Below are positions 7,977-16,445 of a stretch of 39,862 nt of DNA, in pieces. A program made the position numbers and the translations under genes. The notes beneath the pieces were generated by a model, which was not told the DNA's origin, did no database searches, and saw nothing but the letters and a program-made list of their open reading frames with translations. The DNA is from Bacteriovoracales bacterium. Lineage in GTDB: Bacteria > Bdellovibrionota > Bacteriovoracia > Bacteriovoracales > Bacteriovoracaceae. Position 1 is the stretch's first letter; every line of letters starts with the position of its first letter. Where the stretch lies: positions 1 to 39,862 of the forward strand of contig JAPONP010000194.1 in the NCBI GenBank assembly GCA_026713835.1. The letters are read 5' to 3'.

Positions 7977-9386
7977 ATGATCGATTCCAAAATCATTTTC
8001 TGCCCTGACTGGACAAGATCAATCCATCCTACGACTTCAAACCTTCCCACTTCACCCTGCCGTATCTCAACGGATAGTCGAACGATGGCCCCCGGGGACC
8101 TCTTCGTGGCCCTGTCCGGAGAGAATTTCGAGGGAACGGACTTTGCCGAGGAAGCCTTAAAAAAGGGCGCCCTTGGGCTCGTTTACCCGACCCGCACCCA
8201 TAATAATAAACAAGATCAAATTCCATCTCTCATCAAACGCTTCGAGGATCGCTTTTTTATCGAAGTCAACGATACCCACAAGTATCTCAAAGCCGTGGCC
8301 AAGGCCCATATATCTCAATGGAAACAGAAGGGAGGGCGAGTCATCGGAATCACCGGCTCCAACGGCAAAACGACGACCAAAGAGATGCTGGCCTTCCTCA
8401 TCGAATCTTTGATTGGGGATAAGCTTCTCTATGGACATGGAAGTTTCAACAATCAGATCGGTGTGCCTTTGACAATTTTTAGGCTCCTTCCAGGCCATGA
8501 ATTGGCCATCATCGAAATGGGGACAAATCAAAAGGGAGAAATCGCCTCTTTATGCGATATGGCCTTGCCCGATATGGGCATCATCACCAATGTCTCAAAA
8601 ACCCACTTGGAATACCTTGGAGATGAAGACGGTGTTTTTCTTGAAAAACGGGCCCTTTATGATTCCGTTATGAAAAATTCTAAGAGAGAGGGAGCTTTTA
8701 TCCTCAATGCAGATAATCCCTATTTGAGGTCTCTTTCCCCAAATAAAAATGTCATTACCTTTGGAGAACGATTTGGAAGTCAAAAAATCCAATTTCGTTA
8801 CGGGAAAGTCCAAATCGACGACATTGTATTGAAAAATACATCCATAACGGGAAAACACAATTTAACAAATTTGACCTGTTCGTTTTTGATGGCCAGATAC
8901 CTTTTTCCCCATCGGGTTCAAGAATTGCTTAATGCGGCCGCCCGTTTCTGTCCTCGCCCAAATCGATCCTCTTGGGTCAAAAGGGGGAGAACCGATATCT
9001 TTCTCGACGCCTATAACGCCAACCCCACCTCCATGAAAATGGCCATAGAAGGCTTTATGGAAGCCGTTTCCAGAGCCGACGTAAGTTTAGAGAACGTCCT
9101 GTGGATTGTAGGAGATATGAATGAACTGGGAGAGCACACGGAAAGCTGCCATGAAGAATTGGGGGAGATCTTACAAAACCTCGGGGCCCGTCACATCATT
9201 TTTGTGGGCCGATATTACCGATACTTCAAAAAGGGATTGCCCCCAAAGCTGCCAGGCCTGCACCACCTTCAATGTACCAACGATCTCAAAAACACCCTAG
9301 GAACAAACCCTATCGGTTCCTTTGAAATGGTCTTTATCAAAGGCAGTCGCTCTTTACAATTGGAGACATTCATCGATATAAAGTAA
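7977..9386 (+). CDS. murF: UDP-MurNAc-tripeptide:D-alanyl-D-alanine ligase MurF
   Basis: Adds the D-Ala-D-Ala dipeptide, completing the cytoplasmic UDP-MurNAc-pentapeptide. The 469-residue product keeps all hallmarks: the N-domain DSR motif (STDSRTMAPGDLFVAL, 31-46), P-loop GSNGKTTT (127-134), IIEMGTNQKGEI, NADNPYL, DAYNANPTSM and the GDMNELG loop. It starts 30 nt after murE with a weak ribosome site and ends 34 nt before mraY. Its conserved P-loop and DSR motif are the useful internal contrast to the degenerate murD and to the unusual murE N-terminus. Confidence 0.96.
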   Translation: MIDSKIIFCPDWTRSIHPTTSNLPTSPCRISTDSRTMAPGDLFVALSGENFEGTDFAEEALKKGALGLVYPTRTHNNKQDQIPSLIKRFEDRFFIEVNDTHKYLKAVAKAHISQWKQKGGRVIGITGSNGKTTTKEMLAFLIESLIGDKLLYGHGSFNNQIGVPLTIFRLLPGHELAIIEMGTNQKGEIASLCDMALPDMGIITNVSKTHLEYLGDEDGVFLEKRALYDSVMKNSKREGAFILNADNPYLRSLSPNKNVITFGERFGSQKIQFRYGKVQIDDIVLKNTSITGKHNLTNLTCSFLMARYLFPHRVQELLNAAARFCPRPNRSSWVKRGRTDIFLDAYNANPTSMKMAIEGFMEAVSRADVSLENVLWIVGDMNELGEHTESCHEELGEILQNLGARHIIFVGRYYRYFKKGLPPKLPGLHHLQCTNDLKNTLGTNPIGSFEMVFIKGSRSLQLETFIDIK

Positions 9387-9420
9387 TGGACATAGCTTTC
9401 ACGATCCCGCCGGAGAGGCC

Positions 9421-10497
9421 ATGCTCTATCACATCCTCTATCCCTTAAATGCAGAGATTTCATTCTTCAATATCTTCCGCTATATCACGGTGCGCTCCTT
9501 TTTCGCCTTCGCTCTGGCCCTTCTCTTCTCCATCCTCCTTGGAAAAAAATTTATCAACTTCATGCAAAAACACCAATTCGGCCAAATCGTCCGAGATGAT
9601 GGGCCTCAAAGCCATTACAAAAAAAGGGGAACCCCGACCCTGGGGGGGATCCTTATTTTCTCCGCCCTCACTTTCTCCCTCGTCCTTTGCGGCAATTGGC
9701 AGGCATGGCCTTTTAGTGCGTCGTGCTTAATCATGTTCTGTTTTTTTGTGCTTGGCATTACAGATGACCTTCTCAAGCTCCGAAGAAAAAACTCCGACGG
9801 TCTTTCGGCCAAAACAAAACTTTTTTGGCAATTTCTCATCGCCATGGCCACCATGTTCGTTCTCATTCGAGTAGGTGCTACGGATACGATGCTTTACGTC
9901 CCCTTTCATAAAGGCCCTCTCGTGGATCTAGGCTGGCCTTACCTTCTCTTTGCCTCCATCGTCATCGTGGGATCGAGCAATGCCGTCAACCTCACGGACG
10001 GACTCGACGGTCTGGCCATCGGCCCGATAATAAGCAGTGCAGCAAGCCTTGGGATCATCGCCTATCTCACGGGCCACTTCGAGTTGGCCAAGTACCTCTA
10101 TATCCCCCACTTTACCAACGTGGGGGAGTTGGTCGTCCTCGCTGCCGCCGTCATCGGCGCAGGTCTTGGCTTTTTGTGGTATAATTCTTTTCCTGCAGAG
10201 ATTTTTATGGGAGATGTGGGCTCTTTGTCCCTTGGAGGATTTTTGGGACTCATGGCCGTTCTCACAAAAAGTGAAATTCTCTTCATCATGATCGGAGGCA
10301 TTTTCGTGATTGAGGCCCTAAGTGTTATCATCCAAGTGGGTTCATATAAAATGAGAGGGAAACGAATTTTTAAAATGGCCCCCATCCACCACCATTTTGA
10401 ACTCAAAGGATGGCCGGAACCAAAGGTCATCGTTAGATTTTGGATCATCAGCATCCTCTTGGCCATTTTTGCTATCGGAACACTCAAAATAAGATAA
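9421..10497 (+). CDS. mraY: Phospho-N-acetylmuramoyl-pentapeptide transferase MraY
   Basis: Integral membrane enzyme transferring phospho-MurNAc-pentapeptide to undecaprenyl phosphate, giving lipid I. The 358-residue polytopic protein has the family length and about ten hydrophobic segments. Conserved cytoplasmic motifs are RRGTPTLGG, TDDLLK (Asp115-Asp116), SAKTKLFWQF, NLTDGLDGLA (Asp193, Asp196), FMGDVGSLSLGG (Asp265) and the PIHHHFEL histidine motif near 323-330. A GGAGAGG ribosome site precedes the ATG. It is followed after 15 nt by murD. Confidence 0.97.
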   Translation: MLYHILYPLNAEISFFNIFRYITVRSFFAFALALLFSILLGKKFINFMQKHQFGQIVRDDGPQSHYKKRGTPTLGGILIFSALTFSLVLCGNWQAWPFSASCLIMFCFFVLGITDDLLKLRRKNSDGLSAKTKLFWQFLIAMATMFVLIRVGATDTMLYVPFHKGPLVDLGWPYLLFASIVIVGSSNAVNLTDGLDGLAIGPIISSAASLGIIAYLTGHFELAKYLYIPHFTNVGELVVLAAAVIGAGLGFLWYNSFPAEIFMGDVGSLSLGGFLGLMAVLTKSEILFIMIGGIFVIEALSVIIQVGSYKMRGKRIFKMAPIHHHFELKGWPEPKVIVRFWIISILLAIFAIGTLKIR

Positions 10498-10512
10498 ACA
10501 AAAGAGGGGAAA

Positions 10513-11892
10513 ATGGATCGTTATCGGAATAAAAATGTTCTTATTGTCGGCATCGGCAAAACGGGTTTTGCCCTAATCAATTTTTTTAATAGTCTCGACT
10601 GTCATATTACAGTGACCGACATCAAGCCTATTTTTGATCTCAATAAAGCGGTTAAAAAGTTAAAAAAAATCACGCCGGCCATTCAAATGACATTTGGAGA
10701 GCATCGAGACGAAGATTTTTTGAAAGCTGATGTGATCGTTTATAGCTCTTCCGTCAATCCCAATCTCCCTCAACTTCAACTGGCCAAAAATCACGGTCGA
10801 GCTGTCTTTAGTGAATTTGCATTAGCCAATCAACTTTGCGACAAACCAATCATTTCCGTCTGCGGCCGTTTTGGAAGGAGTTCCGTCGCCCATATGATTA
10901 GCTATGCCTTAAAGCTAAATGGCTCAAATACTTTCGTCGGTGGCACACCGGATAACCCTTTTATCAACCTTTTCTTGCAAGACAAATATGATGAGATCGA
11001 TTACGTCATCGTCGAAACAAATTCTTTGCAACTCAAGGGGCTTGAGGGTTTTCATCCTATTCTCGTCGTCTATACAGAGATTGGCCCGGAATACCCGGAG
11101 GACCACTTTGGTTTCTACGGAGATTATCTCAATACGAAACTCAGTGCCACTAAAAATCTAAACTCAGATAATTTTCTCATCGTCAACTTTGATCGTCTGG
11201 CCAATCATACCTTTTTTAGAAACCAAAAAGCCCAAACCTATTGGTACTCAAGAAAGTCATTTTCAAAAATGGGAGTTATTCACGAAATACAAGGAACTCA
11301 TTTTCATGAGAGAAGGATTCACTCCAACATTCACTTTCATTCAGAATTTCGAGTCACCAATATGAGAATTGTCGGTCAACAAAACCGAGAAAGCCTTTTA
11401 GCAGCTATTACGGCGTGTAAAGCTCTTGGGGTTTCAAATAAGTCGATCCAAGAACTCATTATTAAATTCCCCGGAACCCCCCATAATCTCGAATACATTA
11501 CCGAAAAAAATGGTGTTCGTTTTTATAATGACTCCCAATCAGAAAATATGTCCCAGGTCGCTGAAAGCGTTAAGGCCTTTAAAGATTCGGTTATCCTTAT
11601 TGCCGGAGGCAAAGATACAGAACAAGACTATGAACTCTATGCAGAACAATTGGGGAGTCATGTTCGAGTTATAGTCCTCGTCGGAGAATGTAAGGAAAGA
11701 ATGAATAGAGTCCTTGGCAACATAGCCCAAACCTATTTGGTGGGTTCATTTGAGGAAAGCATTCTTATTGCATACCAAAAATCGAGGACCGGAGATACGA
11801 TCCTTCTCTCCCCCGGAAATCCGGCCACAGATATTTTTAGAGATTTCAAGGAAAGGGGAAACTACTATAAAAAATTGATTTACCAATTTTAG
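10513..11892 (+). CDS. murD: MurD-family protein with degenerate ATP/substrate site (UDP-MurNAc-L-Ala:D-Glu ligase or pseudo-ligase)
   Basis: By position, length (459 residues) and three-domain layout this is MurD, which adds D-Glu to UDP-MurNAc-L-Ala. The N-domain fold is retained (VLIVGIGKTGFALINFF at 9-25). The ATPase domain is not canonical. The expected GTNGKTT reads GRFGRSS (118-124, Arg122 at the catalytic Lys position). The Mg-binding DH motif is replaced by EY (193-194). The HRxE arginine is Asn325. NDSKATN reads NDSQSEN (339-345). GG-x-DKG reads GGKDTEQ. SPACAS reads SPGNPA. Retained are Glu168, Lys209 (carbamylation site by alignment), Asp340 and Phe442. The frame is open, codons look like the neighbours', and GAGGGG precedes the ATG, so it is an expressed, selected gene rather than a decaying one. 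Assignment to the family is strong; catalytic activity is doubtful. Confidence 0.85.
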   Translation: MDRYRNKNVLIVGIGKTGFALINFFNSLDCHITVTDIKPIFDLNKAVKKLKKITPAIQMTFGEHRDEDFLKADVIVYSSSVNPNLPQLQLAKNHGRAVFSEFALANQLCDKPIISVCGRFGRSSVAHMISYALKLNGSNTFVGGTPDNPFINLFLQDKYDEIDYVIVETNSLQLKGLEGFHPILVVYTEIGPEYPEDHFGFYGDYLNTKLSATKNLNSDNFLIVNFDRLANHTFFRNQKAQTYWYSRKSFSKMGVIHEIQGTHFHERRIHSNIHFHSEFRVTNMRIVGQQNRESLLAAITACKALGVSNKSIQELIIKFPGTPHNLEYITEKNGVRFYNDSQSENMSQVAESVKAFKDSVILIAGGKDTEQDYELYAEQLGSHVRVIVLVGECKERMNRVLGNIAQTYLVGSFEESILIAYQKSRTGDTILLSPGNPATDIFRDFKERGNYYKKLIYQF

Positions 11893-11910
11893 TCCTCAAT
11901 ATAGTGATCC

Positions 11911-13098
11911 ATGATAAATTTTTCAACCCATAAGGCCTTGCGATCTCTTCTCATTGTATTCGCTCTTTTAACCGCTATCGGTATCGTGATGGTCTATTCA
12001 TCGAGTTATATCTTTGCCAAAGAAAGTCTTGGAGACTCGGCTTATTTTTTCAAAAAACAGCTTATCGTTGCGACTCTCGGTCTTGTGGCCATTTTTATCG
12101 TCCAATCCGTCAATTTTGGAACATTATTTAAGTACTTTCCTGCCATTCATCTCATCGCAACATTCTTTTTGTTTTGTACTTTTATCCCGGAATTTGGAGT
12201 CAATATCAAAGGCTCTCGCCGCTGGCTAGATTTCGGACCTTTCGTTATTCAACCGGGAGAATTTATCAAATACACCATCGCCCTTTTTGCCATCAACTAT
12301 TTTAGTCATTTTAATAGGATGATTCTTAAAAAGAAAATCGTTGGTCTTCTTAACTTAATGATTCCCCTCGCCCTTTTTATCTTTCAACCGGATTTTGGTT
12401 CCTTTACCATCTGTCTTATCATCATTAGCTTTGTAGCCTTTTTGAGTGATTTTCCAAGAAGATATCTTTATATGGGGGCCGCTCTATGTACGTCGGGTAT
12501 TATTTTATTGATTTTTGAAGCCCCCTATAGAATCCAAAGGTTGATGTCTTACCTAGATCCCTGGCAGGATCCAAAAAAATCGGGCTTTCAAATTATTCAA
12601 TCATTTTTGGCCTTTGCCAATGGCTCCTTTTGGGGTAAGGGACTTGGCAACAGCAATGAAAAGTTATTCTACCTTCCCGAAGCTCATAATGATTTTATTT
12701 TTAGCGTTATTGGAGAAGAATTGGGGTTTATATGGGGAGTTCTTCCCATCGTTGCCCTCTTTATTGCCATGACCTTTCTGGGATTTAAAATTGCTCTGGC
12801 CTTAAAATCAAAAACAGCTGCCGTAACGATCAGTACAATCATTTTTGCCATTGCCGTTCAGGCCCTTTTGAATATGGGCGTCGTTCTTGGCCTTTTACCG
12901 ACAAAAGGTCTCAATCTCCCTTTTATTAGCTATGGTGGCTCATCCCTTCTCGCCAATCTCTTGGCCATTGGAGTTATCATCTCAAGTGCCAAAAACTCCT
13001 CTCCCGATCAAAATCCTTCCGATCTTTCTGATTTTTCTTCTCGCAAAAGAGCTCCCTATTCCTACCGAATAGACTATCGCTCACGAGTTCAAAAATGA
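11911..13098 (+). CDS. ftsW: SEDS-family septal peptidoglycan polymerase FtsW
   Basis: Polytopic SEDS glycosyltransferase that polymerises lipid II at the septum with FtsI. The 395-residue product has about ten membrane helices. Family motifs include GIVMVYSSS in the first helix, GSRRWLDFGPFVIQPGEFIK, YLDPWQDPKKSGFQIIQS (periplasmic loop), GNSNEKLFYLPEAHNDFIFSVIGEELG (with catalytic-loop residues) and the final LPFISYGGSSLLANLLAIG. Its TGA overlaps the murG ATG (ATGA). Placement between murD and murG supports FtsW rather than its elongation paralogue RodA. Confidence 0.94.
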   Translation: MINFSTHKALRSLLIVFALLTAIGIVMVYSSSYIFAKESLGDSAYFFKKQLIVATLGLVAIFIVQSVNFGTLFKYFPAIHLIATFFLFCTFIPEFGVNIKGSRRWLDFGPFVIQPGEFIKYTIALFAINYFSHFNRMILKKKIVGLLNLMIPLALFIFQPDFGSFTICLIIISFVAFLSDFPRRYLYMGAALCTSGIILLIFEAPYRIQRLMSYLDPWQDPKKSGFQIIQSFLAFANGSFWGKGLGNSNEKLFYLPEAHNDFIFSVIGEELGFIWGVLPIVALFIAMTFLGFKIALALKSKTAAVTISTIIFAIAVQALLNMGVVLGLLPTKGLNLPFISYGGSSLLANLLAIGVIISSAKNSSPDQNPSDLSDFSSRKRAPYSYRIDYRSRVQK

Positions 13099-14189
13099 AA
13101 GAGGACACGACCACAAGATATGCTGTTCTTGTTGCAGGAGGAACAGGAGGGCATATCAATAGTGCTCTTACATTGGGAGAAGAATTTGAAAAAAAAGGAT
13201 TCCATATCGAATACATCTCCGGTCGAAGGTACCTTGATTTCAAACTATACCATGGTAAAAATTGTAAATATCTTTTCAGTTATCCTTTAATCGGGAAAAG
13301 TCCTCTAAACCTAATCAAATCTCTTTTTTTCAATCTGATCAGTTTATTTGTAATGATTTTTAAATTTTTGATAAAAAGACCCCGATTTGTTTTTGGGGCA
13401 GGAGGCTACGTTTGCGGCCCCTCTCTCTTGGCCGCTTTTATTTTGGGGATACCAATTTTTATTTTGGAACAAAATTCAGTTATGGGATTAACCAATAAAT
13501 TGCTTTCTATCCTCTCGAAAAGAATATTCACCAATTTTAAATCCATAAAAGGTTTGAAAAATTCTAAAATGGTAAAAAATTACGGCAATCCTCTAAGAAA
13601 AGAGTTTTTTGACCACGCCCCCGTCCCCCAAAAAACCGACTCGTTCTCAATTTTGACCTTCGGAGGCTCCTTGGGCTCACAAGAGATCAATCAATTGATA
13701 TTTGATCTCATCAAGCACTATCATCTCGAAATAAAAATTTCGATCCTCCACCAAATCGGCCAAAACTCCCCGCCCCCTGCTCCCTCTCATCCTCGCATCG
13801 ATTATCGCCGTGTGAATTACTTAGACGATATTGCAAAAGAATACCAAAAGGCTGACTTCATTATATGCCGAGGCGGCGCTATGACGATTTCCGAGTTAAA
13901 ATTCGTTCAAAGGCCCGCCCTCATTATCCCCATTCGCTTTCATAAAGATCTTCATCAAGTCCACAATGCCAAATCCTTAAAATCAGAGGCCCATTTCCCC
14001 GTCTATGTAGAATCGGCGTCTGCTCTAAGCGATGAAGGATGTGACAAACTCCAATATCTCATTAAAACAGAATACTTCAAATATGAAGAAAGAGTAAAAA
14101 ATAAGATGCAAAATAGAAGTCAACAAACGATCAAAGAACAAGAAAATCCTTCCTCTCTTATTGCTCGAGAGGTGTTACAAAATGTTTAA
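13095..14189 (+). CDS. murG: UDP-GlcNAc:undecaprenyl-PP-MurNAc-pentapeptide GlcNAc transferase MurG
   Basis: Peripheral GT28 glycosyltransferase that converts lipid I to lipid II at the inner leaflet. The 364-residue product carries the first glycine loop GGTGGH (15-20), the GAGGYVCGP loop, LEQNSVMGLTN, a second glycine loop TFGGSLGSQEIN, and the UDP-GlcNAc site CRGGAMTISEL followed by HQVHNAK. Several positions are less common than in enterics, for example HINSAL where HIFPAL is usual. Overlap with ftsW is 4 nt and with murC 8 nt, so the three are probably translationally coupled. Confidence 0.95.
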   Translation: MKEDTTTRYAVLVAGGTGGHINSALTLGEEFEKKGFHIEYISGRRYLDFKLYHGKNCKYLFSYPLIGKSPLNLIKSLFFNLISLFVMIFKFLIKRPRFVFGAGGYVCGPSLLAAFILGIPIFILEQNSVMGLTNKLLSILSKRIFTNFKSIKGLKNSKMVKNYGNPLRKEFFDHAPVPQKTDSFSILTFGGSLGSQEINQLIFDLIKHYHLEIKISILHQIGQNSPPPAPSHPRIDYRRVNYLDDIAKEYQKADFIICRGGAMTISELKFVQRPALIIPIRFHKDLHQVHNAKSLKSEAHFPVYVESASALSDEGCDKLQYLIKTEYFKYEERVKNKMQNRSQQTIKEQENPSSLIAREVLQNV

Positions 14190-15543
14190 GGATAAAAAGG
14201 ATATCAAGCTTCATTTTATCGGTATCGGCGGCATTGGAATGAGTGGAATCGCAAAAATTCTGCTCATGTTGGGATATCGGGTCTCAGGATCTGATCTCGA
14301 AGAAGGAAATCAAACTTTAATTTTAAAAAATCTTGGAGCCGATATCTTTATCGGACATCATAAATCCAATATCGATGAGAAAACAAAAGTTGTCGTTTAT
14401 AGTAGTGCTATAAAAGAAGAAAACCCTGAGATCAAAAGGGCCAAAGAGCTTCAAATTCCTCTTCTCAAACGGGCCGAAATGCTGGCAGAAATCATGCGTC
14501 TCAAGTATGGAATTGCCGTTTCCGGCACTCACGGAAAGACAACAACGAGTTCAATGTTGGCCACGATCATGTATGAATGTGATATCGATTTGACTCATAT
14601 TATTGGTGGTGTCGTACAAAATTTAGGAGATAATGCAAAGCTTGGAAAAAGCCAGTTTATATTAGTCGAAGCGGATGAATCAGATGGAAGTTTTTTAATG
14701 CTTAATCCAGTCCTTTCAATCATCACGAATATCGATAACGATCACTTAGACTATTATAAGAGCAAAGAGAAAATTTTTGAATCATTTTTAGAATTCAGCA
14801 ATAAAATTCCGTTTTACGGCCATAATGCTTTAAACATTCACGATAAAAATATCTGTAAGCTAATGACCGAAACAAGCCGTCCCTATCTCACCTATGGAAT
14901 CGATAGAGAATGTGATTATTGTGCAAAAAACCTCAAAACAAGTGCCGGAAAAACGAAATATGATCTTTATTTTAAAAACCAATTTGTTAGAGATGTGACC
15001 TTAAATATGCCCGGCCGCCACAATGTCCTTAACTCCCTGGGGGCCATTTCTATTGCTCATCAAATCATTCCCGACCTTTCCCCAATTGCCCAAAGTATTT
15101 CAAAATTTCAAGGTGTTGGTAGAAGATTTGAAATAATCTACGAATCCAATGGACTCACCATCGTTGATGATTACGGGCACCACCCCACTGAAATCAAAGA
15201 AACTATAAGCTCCGCAAAAGAATTTAAAAAAGATCAACTCGTCATTCTCTACGAACCTCACCGATTCTCAAGAACACAAGATTGCTGGGATCAGTTTATC
15301 GAATGTTTGCAAATTCCGGATAAGATATTTTTACTCCCGATCTATCCGGCGGGTGAGCCCCCCATCTCGGGAATAACGTCCTATAATCTCTCTCTCAATA
15401 TCCCCAATGCCGAAGCTTTAAACGATTTTAACGATATGGAAAATGTTATTAAAAGATACACCAATACCAAAACTCTTCTTTTAACTATGGGCGCCGGTCG
15501 TATCGGCCTAAAAATTCGAGAACTTGTTAAGGAGTTTCATTGA
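14182..15543 (+). CDS. murC: UDP-N-acetylmuramate:L-alanine ligase MurC
   Basis: ATP-dependent ligase adding L-Ala to UDP-MurNAc, the first stem-peptide step. ATG 14182 is chosen because GAGAGGTG (14167-14174) sits 7 nt upstream; a TTG at 14161 would add seven residues that lie over this site. The 453-residue product has the N-terminal HFIGIGGIGMSGIA loop, intact P-loop GTHGKTTTS, VEADESDGSF, NIDNDHLDYY, GRHNVLNSLGA, the RRFE arginine, DDYGHHPTEI, and YEPHRFSRT. All catalytic motifs that are altered in the operon's MurD are intact here. The start overlaps the murG end; the stop overlaps the murB start. Confidence 0.97.
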   Translation: MFKDKKDIKLHFIGIGGIGMSGIAKILLMLGYRVSGSDLEEGNQTLILKNLGADIFIGHHKSNIDEKTKVVVYSSAIKEENPEIKRAKELQIPLLKRAEMLAEIMRLKYGIAVSGTHGKTTTSSMLATIMYECDIDLTHIIGGVVQNLGDNAKLGKSQFILVEADESDGSFLMLNPVLSIITNIDNDHLDYYKSKEKIFESFLEFSNKIPFYGHNALNIHDKNICKLMTETSRPYLTYGIDRECDYCAKNLKTSAGKTKYDLYFKNQFVRDVTLNMPGRHNVLNSLGAISIAHQIIPDLSPIAQSISKFQGVGRRFEIIYESNGLTIVDDYGHHPTEIKETISSAKEFKKDQLVILYEPHRFSRTQDCWDQFIECLQIPDKIFLLPIYPAGEPPISGITSYNLSLNIPNAEALNDFNDMENVIKRYTNTKTLLLTMGAGRIGLKIRELVKEFH

Positions 15544-16436
15544 ATCTTTCCCATATCTTAGATGATCGTGATGACTTTGAACTCCTTCAAGGAATTGATC
15601 TTTCCAACTACTCCACCACCAAACTTGAGTCCAAGGGGAATTTACTCATTATTAAATCCATCGATGCTTTAAAATATCTTTTGCCTATTCTGAATCAATC
15701 CGGGGTCAGATACACTGTTATTGGATTAGGGGCTAATCAAATACTATGTGAACGCCCGGATTTGCTCTTCATCAAACTCAAGCTTCCATTTGACAAGGAA
15801 TACCTTTCAAAAAAAAGGGCCCTTTATCATCTACCCGCATCCGTTTCCTTATCGCTTCTGATCAACCATGCCAAAAAATTTGAGTTAAAAGGTTGGGAAT
15901 ACATGACGGGCATCCCGGCAACCATTGGAGGGGCCGCCTATATGAATGCCGGCACTAACCTCGGTGACATGAGTTCTTTGATAAAGAAGGTCTATTTGAT
16001 AAAAAAAGACGGTGGACCAAAAGTTATAGAGATTACTAAAAAAAGCTATAGTTATCGGAAAAATCATTTTATGAAAGAAGGGGAAATTATCTACGCCATC
16101 GATATCATCTCTTTAGGACAAGAAAAGGGACTTTCAAATAAAATTGATAGCTATCTTAAAAAAAGGGCCGAAACCCAACCCTGGAAGGAAAAAACATGTG
16201 GCTGCATATTTAAAAATATTTCAAAAACTTGCAGAGCAGGCCATTCTATCGATATACTTAATTTAAAAGGGTTATTCTATAGGGGGATTCAAATCGATCA
16301 TCTACATGGCAACTTCTTTATCAATACGGGACAAGCTTCTCCCGAAGATTTTATAGATCTCATATCAGTAGTTCAAGATGAACTTTACATACAGTTTGGA
16401 AAGAAATTTGAAACTGAAATTAAAATAGCAAGGTGA
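15540..16436 (+). CDS. murB: UDP-N-acetylenolpyruvoylglucosamine reductase MurB
   Basis: FAD/NADPH enzyme reducing UDP-GlcNAc-enolpyruvate to UDP-MurNAc. The TTG start at 15540 overlaps the murC TGA and has AAGGAG 5 nt upstream; no ATG fits. The 298-residue product has an FAD loop GLGANQIL (62-69, usually GGGSN), GIPATIGGAAYMNAG (124-138), the catalytic Arg173 in SYRKNH, GCIFKN (221-226) with Cys222 at the proton-donor position that is Ser in E. coli, and a C-terminal FETEIKI with the active-site Glu. Cys at this position occurs in other MurB enzymes, so activity is expected. The FAD-domain motifs are somewhat diverged. Confidence 0.9.
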   Translation: MNLSHILDDRDDFELLQGIDLSNYSTTKLESKGNLLIIKSIDALKYLLPILNQSGVRYTVIGLGANQILCERPDLLFIKLKLPFDKEYLSKKRALYHLPASVSLSLLINHAKKFELKGWEYMTGIPATIGGAAYMNAGTNLGDMSSLIKKVYLIKKDGGPKVIEITKKSYSYRKNHFMKEGEIIYAIDIISLGQEKGLSNKIDSYLKKRAETQPWKEKTCGCIFKNISKTCRAGHSIDILNLKGLFYRGIQIDHLHGNFFINTGQASPEDFIDLISVVQDELYIQFGKKFETEIKIAR

Positions 16437-16445
16437 AACTTTTTC

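Noticed and set aside
8157-8531. Open frame of 124 codons on minus, opposite murF
   Set aside because: It lies antisense to conserved MurF motifs including the P-loop and has no recognisable features.
10864-10884. Sequencing error as the cause of the odd MurD P-loop
   Set aside because: The frame stays open and in phase on both sides, and the unusual residues are spread over several separate motifs, which a local error cannot explain.
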